Assembly: GCF_021107415.1 (NCBI RefSeq)
Contig: NZ_JAIOSW010000143.1
Span: forward strand, 1 to 32,423
Length of the DNA: 32,423 nt
Direction: 5' to 3'
Source of the DNA: Desulfobacula sp.
GTDB taxonomy: Bacteria; Desulfobacterota; Desulfobacteria; Desulfobacterales; Desulfobacteraceae
Below the pieces are notes generated by a model. The model had not been told where the DNA came from, searched no databases, and was given only the letters and a program-made list of their open reading frames with translations. Of this stretch, positions 22,217-30,323 are shown in pieces. The position numbers and the translations under genes were made by a program. The first letter of the stretch is position 1. Every line of letters starts with the position of its first letter.

Positions 22217-23728
22217 ATGAATAATCAATATAAAAAATTAAGTGAAGCGCTTAAAAAAAGCCAACAACACTGTTTGGAAATACAGAAATCCGAAGAAAAA
22301 TATCGGCATTTATTTGAAAAATCACCCGTCAGTATTTATATAACAGACAGAAACGGTGCAATATTAAATATAAACCAGGCTTGTGTTAATTTGTTCGGGT
22401 ATGCATCATCAAATCTTCTATGCGGCAAATCCATAGAAACCTTTTTTGTTAATCCTGATGATTGGAAACAATATATTGCAATTTTAAATAAAAATGGTTT
22501 TATCCGTGAATTTGAAACGCGTCTTTACCACAAGAATCAAAATGTTTTTGATGTGAAAATGACGGCTGCAATCCGTGACAGCCTCACAGGAAAACTCTCG
22601 GGTTATGAGGGGTTCATCATTGATATTACCGAGCTTAAATTCAATGAAAAAGAACATTTAAAGTCCGAAGAAAAATATCGTACTGTTCTTGAAAATTCTC
22701 TTGCAGGTATATACATGTTTCAAGAGGGTGGGAAGTTTTCATATGTTAATTCACGTCTTATAAAAATGCTGGGCCATGGAAACGACCATGATATAATCGG
22801 GAGGCCCTTTTGGGAGTTTATTCACCCTGAAGACAGGGAAATGGTCCAAAAAAGAGGACTTGCAAGGGAAAAGGGTGAGATTTATCCACGCCATTACCCC
22901 TTTAGAATTATTAAAAAGGACGGATCAATTCTCTGGGTTGATATGAGATCTTCACATGCAACATACATGGGACGACCTGCGGTTGTCGGCAATTTTATCA
23001 ATATTACAAAAATCAAGCAGGCAGAAGCACAGATAAGAGATTTGTCTAGAAAATTAATAGATGTAATCGAGGAAGAAAGAAAATCACTTGCCGCTGACCT
23101 GCATGACGAGTTCGGGCAGGCATTAACCTCTCTTCGATTTGATATGGAAAAGCTGCAGCAAACATTTACCGACGAGACAAAAGAAGAGATGAGAATTTGT
23201 AACCGGGTGATTGCAAAGATATCGGACCTTGCTGAAAAAATAAGAACATTCACATCAAAGCTGCGCCCGGATCTTTTAGATCACCTGGGTCTTGTGCCGA
23301 CAATAGAATGGTATATTAAAGATTTTAAAAAAAATATGCCCCAAATTAAAATCACTTTTCAGGCAATGGGGTTTAAAAGAAGGCTTGCGCCAAACATTGA
23401 AATTGTGCTGTATAGAATTTTCCAGGAATCTTTAAACAATGTCTTAAAACATTCAAAAGCAGATCAGATTGATATAAAACTCACCTGCAGCCATCCAAAA
23501 GTGATTTTTTCCTGCAGGGATAACGGCAGGGGATTTAAGGTAACGGAAAACGGATTCCCAAAAGAGGATACCATGGGGATCGGGCTTTTAAGTATGAAAG
23601 AGAGGACAGATTCTCTGAATGGCCGGTTTGATCTTAAATCTGCAAAAAATATAGGAACCATCGTCAGGGTTGAATTACCCGTGCTAAAGGATAACAAAAA
23701 TGAAAAAGATACAAATCCTCATTGCTGA
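22217..23728 (+). CDS. Cytoplasmic PAS-PAS histidine kinase (NarL-system type)
   Basis: This 503-residue sensor kinase has no membrane span or signal peptide, so it senses inside the cell. Order: short coiled coil (1-25), PAS domain 1 (about 25-140), PAS domain 2 (about 150-268, followed by the usual DMRSSH/VVGNFINITK end), HisKA_3 dimerisation domain with the phospho-accepting His296 in LAADLHDEFGQ, and an HATPase_c domain with the N-box QESLNNVLKH (403-412), DNGRGF (435-440) and MGIGLLSM (453-460). All catalytic boxes are intact. The gene overlaps its response regulator by 29 nt. The signal is unknown; no cysteine or heme motif in the PAS domains suggests a ligand. Neighbouring reductase/TRAP genes are possible targets. 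Confidence 0.92.
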   Translation: MNNQYKKLSEALKKSQQHCLEIQKSEEKYRHLFEKSPVSIYITDRNGAILNINQACVNLFGYASSNLLCGKSIETFFVNPDDWKQYIAILNKNGFIREFETRLYHKNQNVFDVKMTAAIRDSLTGKLSGYEGFIIDITELKFNEKEHLKSEEKYRTVLENSLAGIYMFQEGGKFSYVNSRLIKMLGHGNDHDIIGRPFWEFIHPEDREMVQKRGLAREKGEIYPRHYPFRIIKKDGSILWVDMRSSHATYMGRPAVVGNFINITKIKQAEAQIRDLSRKLIDVIEEERKSLAADLHDEFGQALTSLRFDMEKLQQTFTDETKEEMRICNRVIAKISDLAEKIRTFTSKLRPDLLDHLGLVPTIEWYIKDFKKNMPQIKITFQAMGFKRRLAPNIEIVLYRIFQESLNNVLKHSKADQIDIKLTCSHPKVIFSCRDNGRGFKVTENGFPKEDTMGIGLLSMKERTDSLNGRFDLKSAKNIGTIVRVELPVLKDNKNEKDTNPHC

Positions 23729-24368
23729 TGATCACAGTGTCGTTCGAAAGGGCATTTGTCAGATCATTGATGTTCAGGCTGACATGGAAGTAGCCGGGGA
23801 GGCCAAAGACGGGGTTGAGGCCCTTAAGAAAGCAAGGCGGCTGACACCGGATATAGTGCTGCTTGATATTGCCATGCCAAATCTAAGCGGCCTTGAAATC
23901 ATCTCAATGATAAAGGAGGCCGTACCCCGGGCAGGTGTTGTCATTCTTTCAATGCATGCCAAAGAAAGCTACGTACACCAGGCACTTAATTCAGGGGCTC
24001 TCGGATATGTTCTTAAAGCATCCCATGGGTCTGATATTCTTAATGCCATACGATCAGCCCATAAGGGAGAGTACTTTTTAAGTTCTAAAATAAAGGCCGA
24101 TGTCATTGACAGTTATCTGAAAAACAAAAAAAAAGAACCCATCGTCCGGGGGTATGACCTGCTTTCAGAAAGAGAACAACAAATTTTCAGGCTTGTTGTT
24201 GAAGGTAAATCAACCAAAGAAATCGCAGACCTTCTTTTTGTCAGTCCCAAAACTATTGAAAAGCACAGGTCAAATGTAATGAATAAACTCGGTGTCCACG
24301 GAAGACTGGAACTGCTCAAATATGCTATCAAAATTGGTGTTGTTGATCCTGCTCTGTGGGAAGATTAA
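23700..24368 (+). CDS. NarL/FixJ-family response regulator
   Basis: This 222-residue regulator has an N-terminal receiver with acidic pair Asp10-Asp11, phospho-acceptor Asp56 (VLLDIAMP), a switch Ser near 84 (ILSMHA) and Lys106 (YVLKAS). The C-terminal LuxR-type helix-turn-helix reads LSEREQQIFRLVVEGKSTKE and SPKTIEKHRSNVMNKLGVHG. It binds DNA when phosphorylated by the kinase encoded immediately upstream (29-nt overlap). AAAGG lies 9 nt before the ATG. No terminator hairpin follows; a 144-bp gap separates it from the next gene. Confidence 0.95.
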   Translation: MKKIQILIADDHSVVRKGICQIIDVQADMEVAGEAKDGVEALKKARRLTPDIVLLDIAMPNLSGLEIISMIKEAVPRAGVVILSMHAKESYVHQALNSGALGYVLKASHGSDILNAIRSAHKGEYFLSSKIKADVIDSYLKNKKKEPIVRGYDLLSEREQQIFRLVVEGKSTKEIADLLFVSPKTIEKHRSNVMNKLGVHGRLELLKYAIKIGVVDPALWED

Positions 24369-24512
24369 TGGCTTTATGGCTCACTCTTCAATACTTTCAT
24401 AAATTGCAACCCAGCCGAAATTATCTTGCACAAAGCAAATTGTAGTGGTAATCTTATTAATTTTGTTGAAAGGGTTGTTTTTTAATAAAAATTGAAGTTG
24501 GGGTAAAAACTA

Positions 24513-25259
24513 TTGGTGGATTTTTTAAAAAAGAGTTTCATCTGTTGGATTTTCATATATGGAACTCTATGTCTTATGGGCTGTAGTGAGTCTGAAAATG
24601 AAACGGTCCCTCGATTTTTGATCAAAACGCCATCAATGATCATCACCGGTTCAGAATTTTTAGAAGAACTTGATCTGAAAAGGGCGGCATATCCATATAA
24701 CATTGATGAAAATCCGGCAGAATATAATGAAATGGTGATTCATCTTGTTAAAATGCTTTCTGAAGAGATCATCCTTCTAAGTGCTGCAGCTGATAAGGGT
24801 GTGATTGTAACGGATCATGACGTCGAGTCAGCTGAGGATGAATTTAAAAAGGATTATCCCGAAGACAGCTTTGAACAAATTTTGTTAAAAAATGCCGTAT
24901 CATACTCTTTTTGGAAAAGACGATTCAAAAAAAATATGATCATGGATAAACTCATTGATCAGGAACTCAAGCAAAAGATTGAAATCACATCCCAGGATAT
25001 TGTGGAGTTTTACAAAAAGCATAGTATAGCCGATACTCGGAGTCCTGATAACAGCGCACTGGTTTTAAAAAAAATTGAGAATGAAAAAGAATTGGTCTCT
25101 CGTCTTCGGATGCAAAAAACCCAGGATCATTACGATGAATGGATACAACAGCTTGGGAATGATTATCCGGTTGAAATTAATAAGGAAAAACTAAAAACTT
25201 TTTTAATTGATATTGAAAAAAATGAGGAAAGTGAGAATGCTACGGATAAGAACAGGTAA
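24513..25259 (+). CDS. Lipoprotein resembling the SurA N-terminal chaperone domain
   Basis: This 248-residue protein starts at TTG 24513 (or GTG 24516); no clear Shine-Dalgarno decides between them. A hydrophobic leader ends in a lipobox, LMGC, with lipidation at Cys24. The mature part is helical and charged and looks like a SurA_N/trigger-type chaperone domain: a short strand with GSEFLEELDLKRAAYPYN, then EMVIHLVKMLSEEIILLSAA, ADKGVIVTDHDVESAEDEFK and SFWKRRFKKNMIMDKLIDQE. No parvulin catalytic domain is present. It overlaps the SurA-like isomerase gene by 23 nt, so the two probably act together in outer-membrane protein folding. Confidence 0.75.
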   Translation: MVDFLKKSFICWIFIYGTLCLMGCSESENETVPRFLIKTPSMIITGSEFLEELDLKRAAYPYNIDENPAEYNEMVIHLVKMLSEEIILLSAAADKGVIVTDHDVESAEDEFKKDYPEDSFEQILLKNAVSYSFWKRRFKKNMIMDKLIDQELKQKIEITSQDIVEFYKKHSIADTRSPDNSALVLKKIENEKELVSRLRMQKTQDHYDEWIQQLGNDYPVEINKEKLKTFLIDIEKNEESENATDKNR

Positions 25260-26190
25260 AATTAATTTGATTGTTTTTTCTTTGATTATAATGAGCTTTA
25301 GCTTTTGCTGGTCGATATCAGCAGATGTTATCGACAGGATTGTTGCCATTGTAAATAATGATATTGTCACCCTGGTTCAGTTAAGTAAAGAAACAGCTCC
25401 ATATTTAAAAAATATTAAGTCTTCCGGGTATTCGGATGATAAGAAAAAACAGATGATGCAGACAATCGATAAAAAGATGCTCAATGCACTGGTTGACCAA
25501 TCATTAACCCAGCAGGAAGCCAGGAAGTATCATCTCAATGTGTCTGATACTGAGATTAATAATGCAATGGAGAATGTAAAGAAAACCAAATCACTGACCC
25601 GGGAAGAATTTGAAAAAGCTCTTGAACAGGAGGGACTCACATTAGAGGAATATCGTGAAAATATCAAAAAGCAGATATTACAGGCTAAGCTGATTAACCA
25701 TGCGGTAAAGTCAAAAGTGATTATAACGGAATCTGACATAAAAAAATTATATGAAGCCAATCTTGAAAAATATTCCGGCAAAAAGAAATATTATTTAAGA
25801 AATATTCTAATGGACAATGAGGATGAAATCAAAGAAATTAAAAAGAAACTGGATAAAAAAAAGAAATTTATTTTCCTTGCAAAAAAATACTCAATCGCAT
25901 CCAATGCCTCAGATGGTGGTGATCTTGGCACCTTTGATATCAGCAATTTCTCTGAAAGCATTAAAGATAGTATATCAAAATTGAATAAAGGTGATTATAC
26001 CAATGTGATCTCAACCGCACAGGGGTTTCAAATTTTTTATATAGAAGACATTGTTCTGGAAGGTGCCAAAACCTTACAGGAAGCCTATGATGAAATTCAT
26101 GAAATTTTATACCGTGAGCAGGTTGATAAAAAATTTGAAACCTGGCTTGAATCATTAAAGAAAAAGGCGCATATAAAAATAATGCTTTAA
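25237..26190 (+). CDS. SurA-like periplasmic peptidyl-prolyl isomerase
   Basis: This 317-residue chaperone is exported by a signal peptide (about 1-29, ending SFSFCWSISA before DVIDR). Residues 30-190 are a SurA_N domain (VIDRIVAIVNNDIVTLVQLS, LVDQSLTQQEARK, EEYRENIKKQILQAKLI). A single parvulin domain follows, with KKYYLRNILMDNEDEIKEI and the hallmark ASDGGDLGTFDISNFSESIK, ending IFYIED. E. coli SurA has two parvulin domains; this form has one. The frame opens at 25207, but AGGAAAG lies 7 nt before the ATG at 25237. It overlaps the lipoprotein gene and is followed by mgtE after 27 bp. Confidence 0.9.
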   Translation: MLRIRTGKINLIVFSLIIMSFSFCWSISADVIDRIVAIVNNDIVTLVQLSKETAPYLKNIKSSGYSDDKKKQMMQTIDKKMLNALVDQSLTQQEARKYHLNVSDTEINNAMENVKKTKSLTREEFEKALEQEGLTLEEYRENIKKQILQAKLINHAVKSKVIITESDIKKLYEANLEKYSGKKKYYLRNILMDNEDEIKEIKKKLDKKKKFIFLAKKYSIASNASDGGDLGTFDISNFSESIKDSISKLNKGDYTNVISTAQGFQIFYIEDIVLEGAKTLQEAYDEIHEILYREQVDKKFETWLESLKKKAHIKIML

Positions 26191-26217
26191 TTTTAGCCTT
26201 GTTGGACGGGGAAGACC

Positions 26218-27582
26218 ATGCACAATGAGCGGATAAAAATTTTAAATACCAGTTTGAAAAGACTGTTACGGCGCGGGGCAACCAAACAGTTGCTCAATAT
26301 TATTAAAAAAACCCATATGGCAGATCTTTCCATTGCCTTTAAAGATCTTTCTGCCGATAACCGTGAAAAACTGTTCAACCTTATAGATGACCTGGAGCAA
26401 ATCGGTCTTCTTTTTTCCATGCTGGATGAGAACCTTTTTATTGAGTTTGTAAAAAATGTAGAATTTAATAAGCTCGTGGATATATTCGATCACATGCCTT
26501 CTGATGATGCTGCATCTCTTTTAACTCTTCTGGATGAAGAGCTTTCAGATCAAATTCTTTCCAAGATGCGGAAAGAAGAATCAGATAATGTCGAGCAGTT
26601 GATGAGCTATGGAGAAGATACTGCCGGCAGCCTCATGGTAACCGATTTTATCGCACTGGAAGAGGATGTGGGTGCAAAACAGGCCATTGAAACATTACAG
26701 AACAAGTATCTGGATGTTGAAATGCCGTTTTATATTTATGTGGTTGATGAATATGGAAAATTGGTTGGGGTCAGTTCGTTAAGGCAGTTGGTTGTTGTAC
26801 ATCCCCAAAAACCATTAAAAGAATTTATGGCAAAAGATCTTGTCACGGTAAAACCTTATACGGACAGGGAAGAAGTGGCAAAGCTGGTTGCCAGGTATGA
26901 TTACCTGGCAGTCCCTGTTGTGGATGACGATAACAAGATTGTGGGCATTGTAACAGTTGATGATGTTATTGATATCCTCCATGAAGCTGCAACCGAAGAT
27001 ATGCTGAAAATGGCCGGTGTGGGGGAAGAATATATTGAAATCCAGACGATTCTCGGGGGAGCACGGATTCGTCTGCCCTGGTTGTTTGCAAGTTTTTTAG
27101 GGGGTGTGGCTGCTTTTTTCATTATAGGGGGATTTGAGGAAAACCTTGCAAAATTCACAAGCCTGGCTGCGTTTATTCCTGTTATTATGGGAATGGGGGG
27201 TAATATCGGTACCCAGAGTTCCACCATCGTAGTCCGGGGTATTGCCACAGGGAGAATTAATCTTTCCGATTTTTCCAAAGTGGTTTCAAAAGAACTTGCA
27301 GTAGGATTGATTCTGGGTGTCATATACGGTCTTTTCATCGGGGTTATCGCGAGATTTGCTTTTGCAGCAGATTTGTTTGCTTTGCCCTTGGCATTTGCCG
27401 TTGGGCTTGCCATCCTGTCTTCCATGTCCATTGCAGCACTTGTGGGCTCCATGGTCCCTCTTATTTTTGAGCGACTCAATATCGATCCTGCCGTTGCAAC
27501 AGGACCTATTGTCACAACTTCCATTGATATTGTCAGCGTGTATTGCTATTTTATGATAGCTAGTCTTCTTTTGGGCCTTTAG
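26218..27582 (+). CDS. mgtE: Magnesium transporter MgtE
   Basis: This 454-residue protein has the complete MgtE plan: an N-terminal helical gating domain (about 10-130, with DHMPSDDAASLL), two CBS domains (about 136-265, starting AGSLMVTDFIAL and ending GIVTVDDVIDIL), a connecting helix and five membrane spans from about residue 285. The pore motif PVIMGMGGNIGTQSSTIVVR and the following GLILGVIYGLFIG match the family. It lets Mg2+ in and closes when cytoplasmic Mg2+ fills the CBS/N domains. GGGGAAG lies 4 nt before the ATG at 26218. It is cotranscribed with the chaperone genes upstream and recO 9 bp downstream. Confidence 0.96.
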   Translation: MHNERIKILNTSLKRLLRRGATKQLLNIIKKTHMADLSIAFKDLSADNREKLFNLIDDLEQIGLLFSMLDENLFIEFVKNVEFNKLVDIFDHMPSDDAASLLTLLDEELSDQILSKMRKEESDNVEQLMSYGEDTAGSLMVTDFIALEEDVGAKQAIETLQNKYLDVEMPFYIYVVDEYGKLVGVSSLRQLVVVHPQKPLKEFMAKDLVTVKPYTDREEVAKLVARYDYLAVPVVDDDNKIVGIVTVDDVIDILHEAATEDMLKMAGVGEEYIEIQTILGGARIRLPWLFASFLGGVAAFFIIGGFEENLAKFTSLAAFIPVIMGMGGNIGTQSSTIVVRGIATGRINLSDFSKVVSKELAVGLILGVIYGLFIGVIARFAFAADLFALPLAFAVGLAILSSMSIAALVGSMVPLIFERLNIDPAVATGPIVTTSIDIVSVYCYFMIASLLLGL

Positions 27583-27591
27583 GTTCGATAT

Positions 27592-28370
27592 ATGCCTGAT
27601 TTTACGACAGATGCCATATTGCTCAGAAAGATTGAATATGGTGACCATGATTTTATCATCAGTTTTCTGACTAAATCCAAAGGAAAAATATCGGTAATTG
27701 CCAAAAATGCAAAAAAAGTATTAAACGGTTTTCAGGTGCTTTGGATCTTTTTTCCGTCAATCATATTCAATGTACTTTTCTTAAGAAAAAGAAAAATGGC
27801 CTGATAATACTTTCCCAGGCAGATCTTGAAAACGGATTCGCAAATATTCGGTATGATGTATTTAAAACTACCTATGCAAGTTTTTGGGTAGAATTGATTC
27901 ATTTTTGGCTGGAAGAAGATAAAGTTCAGTCTGATTTGTATGATTTGCTGTTTTTTTCTCTTGATGCATTAAATGCAGGAACCATAGAAAAGGAAGTGCT
28001 AAATCTTCTTTTCCAGATCCGGTTTATGAGCATATCCGGATTTTCTCCTAATATTGAAAATTGTGATATATGTAAAACACCGGTTGATCATATTGAACAA
28101 AAAAATCTCAGATTTGATTTTAAAGAAGGCCGGATCATTTGTCAAAATTGTGTTAAAAACAGGTCAAAATATGGTATGACGATTTCAAAAGGCACTTTAA
28201 AGCAGCTCTTCTGGATAAATAACAGCGATATCAGCAGGGCTGACAGACTCAGATTTTCAGGCTTTGCCATAGAAGAGGGAACCAGACTTTTGGAAGCCTT
28301 TATTCCGTTTCATATTGGAAGGGATTTTAAAAGTCTGCGATTTCTTAACCGGTTGAGACAGGATAAATGA
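27592..28370 (+). pseudogene. recO: DNA repair protein RecO, split by a frame change at an A7 tract
   Basis: RecO anneals single strands and loads RecA together with RecR. Frame 1 (27592-27804) encodes the OB-fold start, MPDFTTDAILLRKIEYGDHD to KISVIAKNAKK, then turns to nonsense and stops. The rest is in the -1 frame from 27717 to 28370: SIKRFSGALDLFSVNHIQC, a helical core and a zinc site with CDIC and CQNC. Joined at the A7 run (27711-27717) the product is about 259 residues, a normal RecO length, with no other lesion. The heptamer A-AAA-AAA is a -1 slippery site, so true frameshifting, transcript slippage, a real mutation or a one-base sequence error are all possible. The stop overlaps the next start (ATGA). 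Confidence 0.85.
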
Positions 28371-29407
28371 ATTTAGAAAAACAACTTAAGCAAAATCAGA
28401 TTCAGACTTCAGTCCCCTGCAGGGTGGATTTTGGTGGTACTCTGGATATCAGTACATTGTTTCTGCCGTTAAATCATTTGTCCCCGTCAAGTTTTAATAT
28501 TGCTCTGGACTTAAGAACTGTCGTATCTCTTTCCCCCTGGCAAAAAGGATTTATCAAGGTTTCCTCAAAAGGATTTGAAAGTGCGGTTTTCAAAAAAGAT
28601 GACCCTTTGTTTAATCATCCCATGGGACTGATGTTTGCCTGCGCAGCATATTTTGATGCCCATGGCCTTCATATCCAAATTAAATCTGCATCACCACCAA
28701 GAAGTGCTCTGGGAGGATCTTCTGCTGCTGCGGTAGCCATTATTTCCGCATTCTATAAATTACTTGATAAACCAATAGATCCGGAACAGATTGCCTGGCT
28801 TGCTCATTATATAGAAGCCAGTGTGGCAGGGGTCCCTTGCGGTATGCAGGATCAGCTTGCGGCTGCTTTCGGAGGGGTGAATCAATGGCTCTGGAAAATG
28901 GGAAAAATTTCTCCTGAATTTAAACAGATGCCTGTGTTTGAGCATGAAGACGATATTAAGGCGTTTAATTTAAATATTCTTATTGCATATTGCGGGATTC
29001 CTCATGTCTCAAAAGATATTAATAAACAATGGATTAACTCTTTTGTTTGTGGTGAAACAAGATCGGTTTTTAAAAAAATTGCAAATTTAACAAATCAATT
29101 TTCAAAGGCTGTAAAAAACAGGAGCTTCAGGCTGGCAGCTGATCTTATGAATCAGGAAACTAAATTAAGACTTGAAATGACACCTGATGTGCTTGACAAA
29201 GTAGGGGAAAAGTTGTTTGAAAAGGCGATAAGTTGTGACTGCGGTGCAAGATTTACCGGTGCCGGGGGAGGAGGGTGTCTCTGGGCAGTCGGAGAGGCTT
29301 TAGATATTGAAAACTTAAAACCCTTGTGGCAGGATATACTCAGTGATGTTGAGGCGGGAAAAATTCTTGACACTAAAATTGAGAATAAAGGTATTCTAAT
29401 ACTTTAA
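28367..29407 (+). CDS. GHMP-family sugar kinase
   Basis: This 346-residue kinase has the three GHMP motifs: the N-terminal substrate loop PCRVDFGGTLD near residue 17, the ATP-binding PPRSALGGSSAAAVA near 110 and the C-terminal GARFTGAGGGGCLWAV near 290. GMQDQLAAAFGGVN near 160 resembles the G-x-Q-D-x-x-A-A-A-F-G-G segment of heptose-7-phosphate kinase-like members. It would phosphorylate a sugar or sugar phosphate in the cytoplasm. The ATG overlaps the recO stop (ATGA), so it is translationally coupled, and it precedes glyQ by 33 bp. The exact sugar cannot be given from sequence. Confidence 0.85.
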   Translation: MNLEKQLKQNQIQTSVPCRVDFGGTLDISTLFLPLNHLSPSSFNIALDLRTVVSLSPWQKGFIKVSSKGFESAVFKKDDPLFNHPMGLMFACAAYFDAHGLHIQIKSASPPRSALGGSSAAAVAIISAFYKLLDKPIDPEQIAWLAHYIEASVAGVPCGMQDQLAAAFGGVNQWLWKMGKISPEFKQMPVFEHEDDIKAFNLNILIAYCGIPHVSKDINKQWINSFVCGETRSVFKKIANLTNQFSKAVKNRSFRLAADLMNQETKLRLEMTPDVLDKVGEKLFEKAISCDCGARFTGAGGGGCLWAVGEALDIENLKPLWQDILSDVEAGKILDTKIENKGILIL

Positions 29408-29440
29408 CCATAATTTTTTATTTAAAAAAAGTGGAGTAAA

Positions 29441-30322
29441 ATGAATTTTCAAGATGTAATTTTAAACCTGAATAATTTCTGGGCTCAGCGGGGTTGCATT
29501 CTCATACAATCCTATGACATGGAAGTGGGTGCCGGGACATTCCATCCCACCACACTTTTAAAGGCTCTTGGACCTGAACCATGGAGGGTTGCCTATGTAC
29601 AGCCCTCAAGACGACCCACCGACGGCCGGTATGGTGAAAATCCCAACAGGCTCCAGCATTATTATCAATACCAGGTGATTTTAAAACCTTCTCCTCCTGA
29701 TGTTCAGCAATTATATCTGGATTCCATGAAAACCCTTGGTGTTGATCCCCTTGAACATGATATCCGTTTTATTGAAGATGACTGGGAGTCTCCGACCCTT
29801 GGCGCTTCAGGGCTTGGATGGGAAGTCTGTCTGGACGGTATGGAAGTCAGTCAGTTTACTTATTTTCAAATGACCGGGAGTGTGGAAGTAAACCCTGTGC
29901 CTGTCGAGTTGACATATGGTCTGGAGCGCATCTGCATGTATCTGCAGGGTGTGGATAATGTGTTTGATCTCAAATGGAACAATGACATCACCTACAGGGA
30001 TGTCTATCACCAACAGGAAGTGGAACAGTCCACCTATAATTTTGAAATTGCAGATGTGGATATGCTGTTTGATCTGTTCAAAAAACATGAAACTGAAGCC
30101 CATCGTATTATCAAAAAAGGGCTTGTTATTCCTGCCTATGAATATTGTTTAAAATGTTCCCATACCTTTAATCTCCTGGATGCACGAGGTGCCATCAGTG
30201 TGACCGAGAGAACAGGATATATTAAACGTATCAGGGATATTGCAAGGGTGTGTTCCAAAGCATATCTTATACAAAGACAAGAAATGGGACATCCGTTATT
30301 GAAGAATGGAGGGGCTAATTAA
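29441..30322 (+). CDS. glyQ: Glycine-tRNA ligase alpha subunit
   Basis: This 293-residue catalytic subunit of the alpha2-beta2 bacterial glycyl-tRNA synthetase charges tRNA-Gly in the cytoplasm. Family sequence is clear throughout: [60 protein letters not shown] and [20 protein letters not shown]. Length is normal. GGAG lies 6 nt before the ATG. It ends 1 bp before the glyS start, so the subunits are translated in tandem. Confidence 0.97.
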   Translation: MNFQDVILNLNNFWAQRGCILIQSYDMEVGAGTFHPTTLLKALGPEPWRVAYVQPSRRPTDGRYGENPNRLQHYYQYQVILKPSPPDVQQLYLDSMKTLGVDPLEHDIRFIEDDWESPTLGASGLGWEVCLDGMEVSQFTYFQMTGSVEVNPVPVELTYGLERICMYLQGVDNVFDLKWNNDITYRDVYHQQEVEQSTYNFEIADVDMLFDLFKKHETEAHRIIKKGLVIPAYEYCLKCSHTFNLLDARGAISVTERTGYIKRIRDIARVCSKAYLIQRQEMGHPLLKNGGAN

Positions 30323-30323
30323 A

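Noticed and set aside
24390..24512. Short minus-strand reading frame ending NFGWVAIYESIEE before the lipoprotein gene
   Set aside because: It looks protein-like but is only about 40 codons with no suitable start or ribosome site; kept as non-coding for lack of support.
26901..27524. Minus-strand ORF of 207 codons opposite mgtE
   Set aside because: Low-complexity translation opposite the conserved MgtE pore region; a shadow frame.
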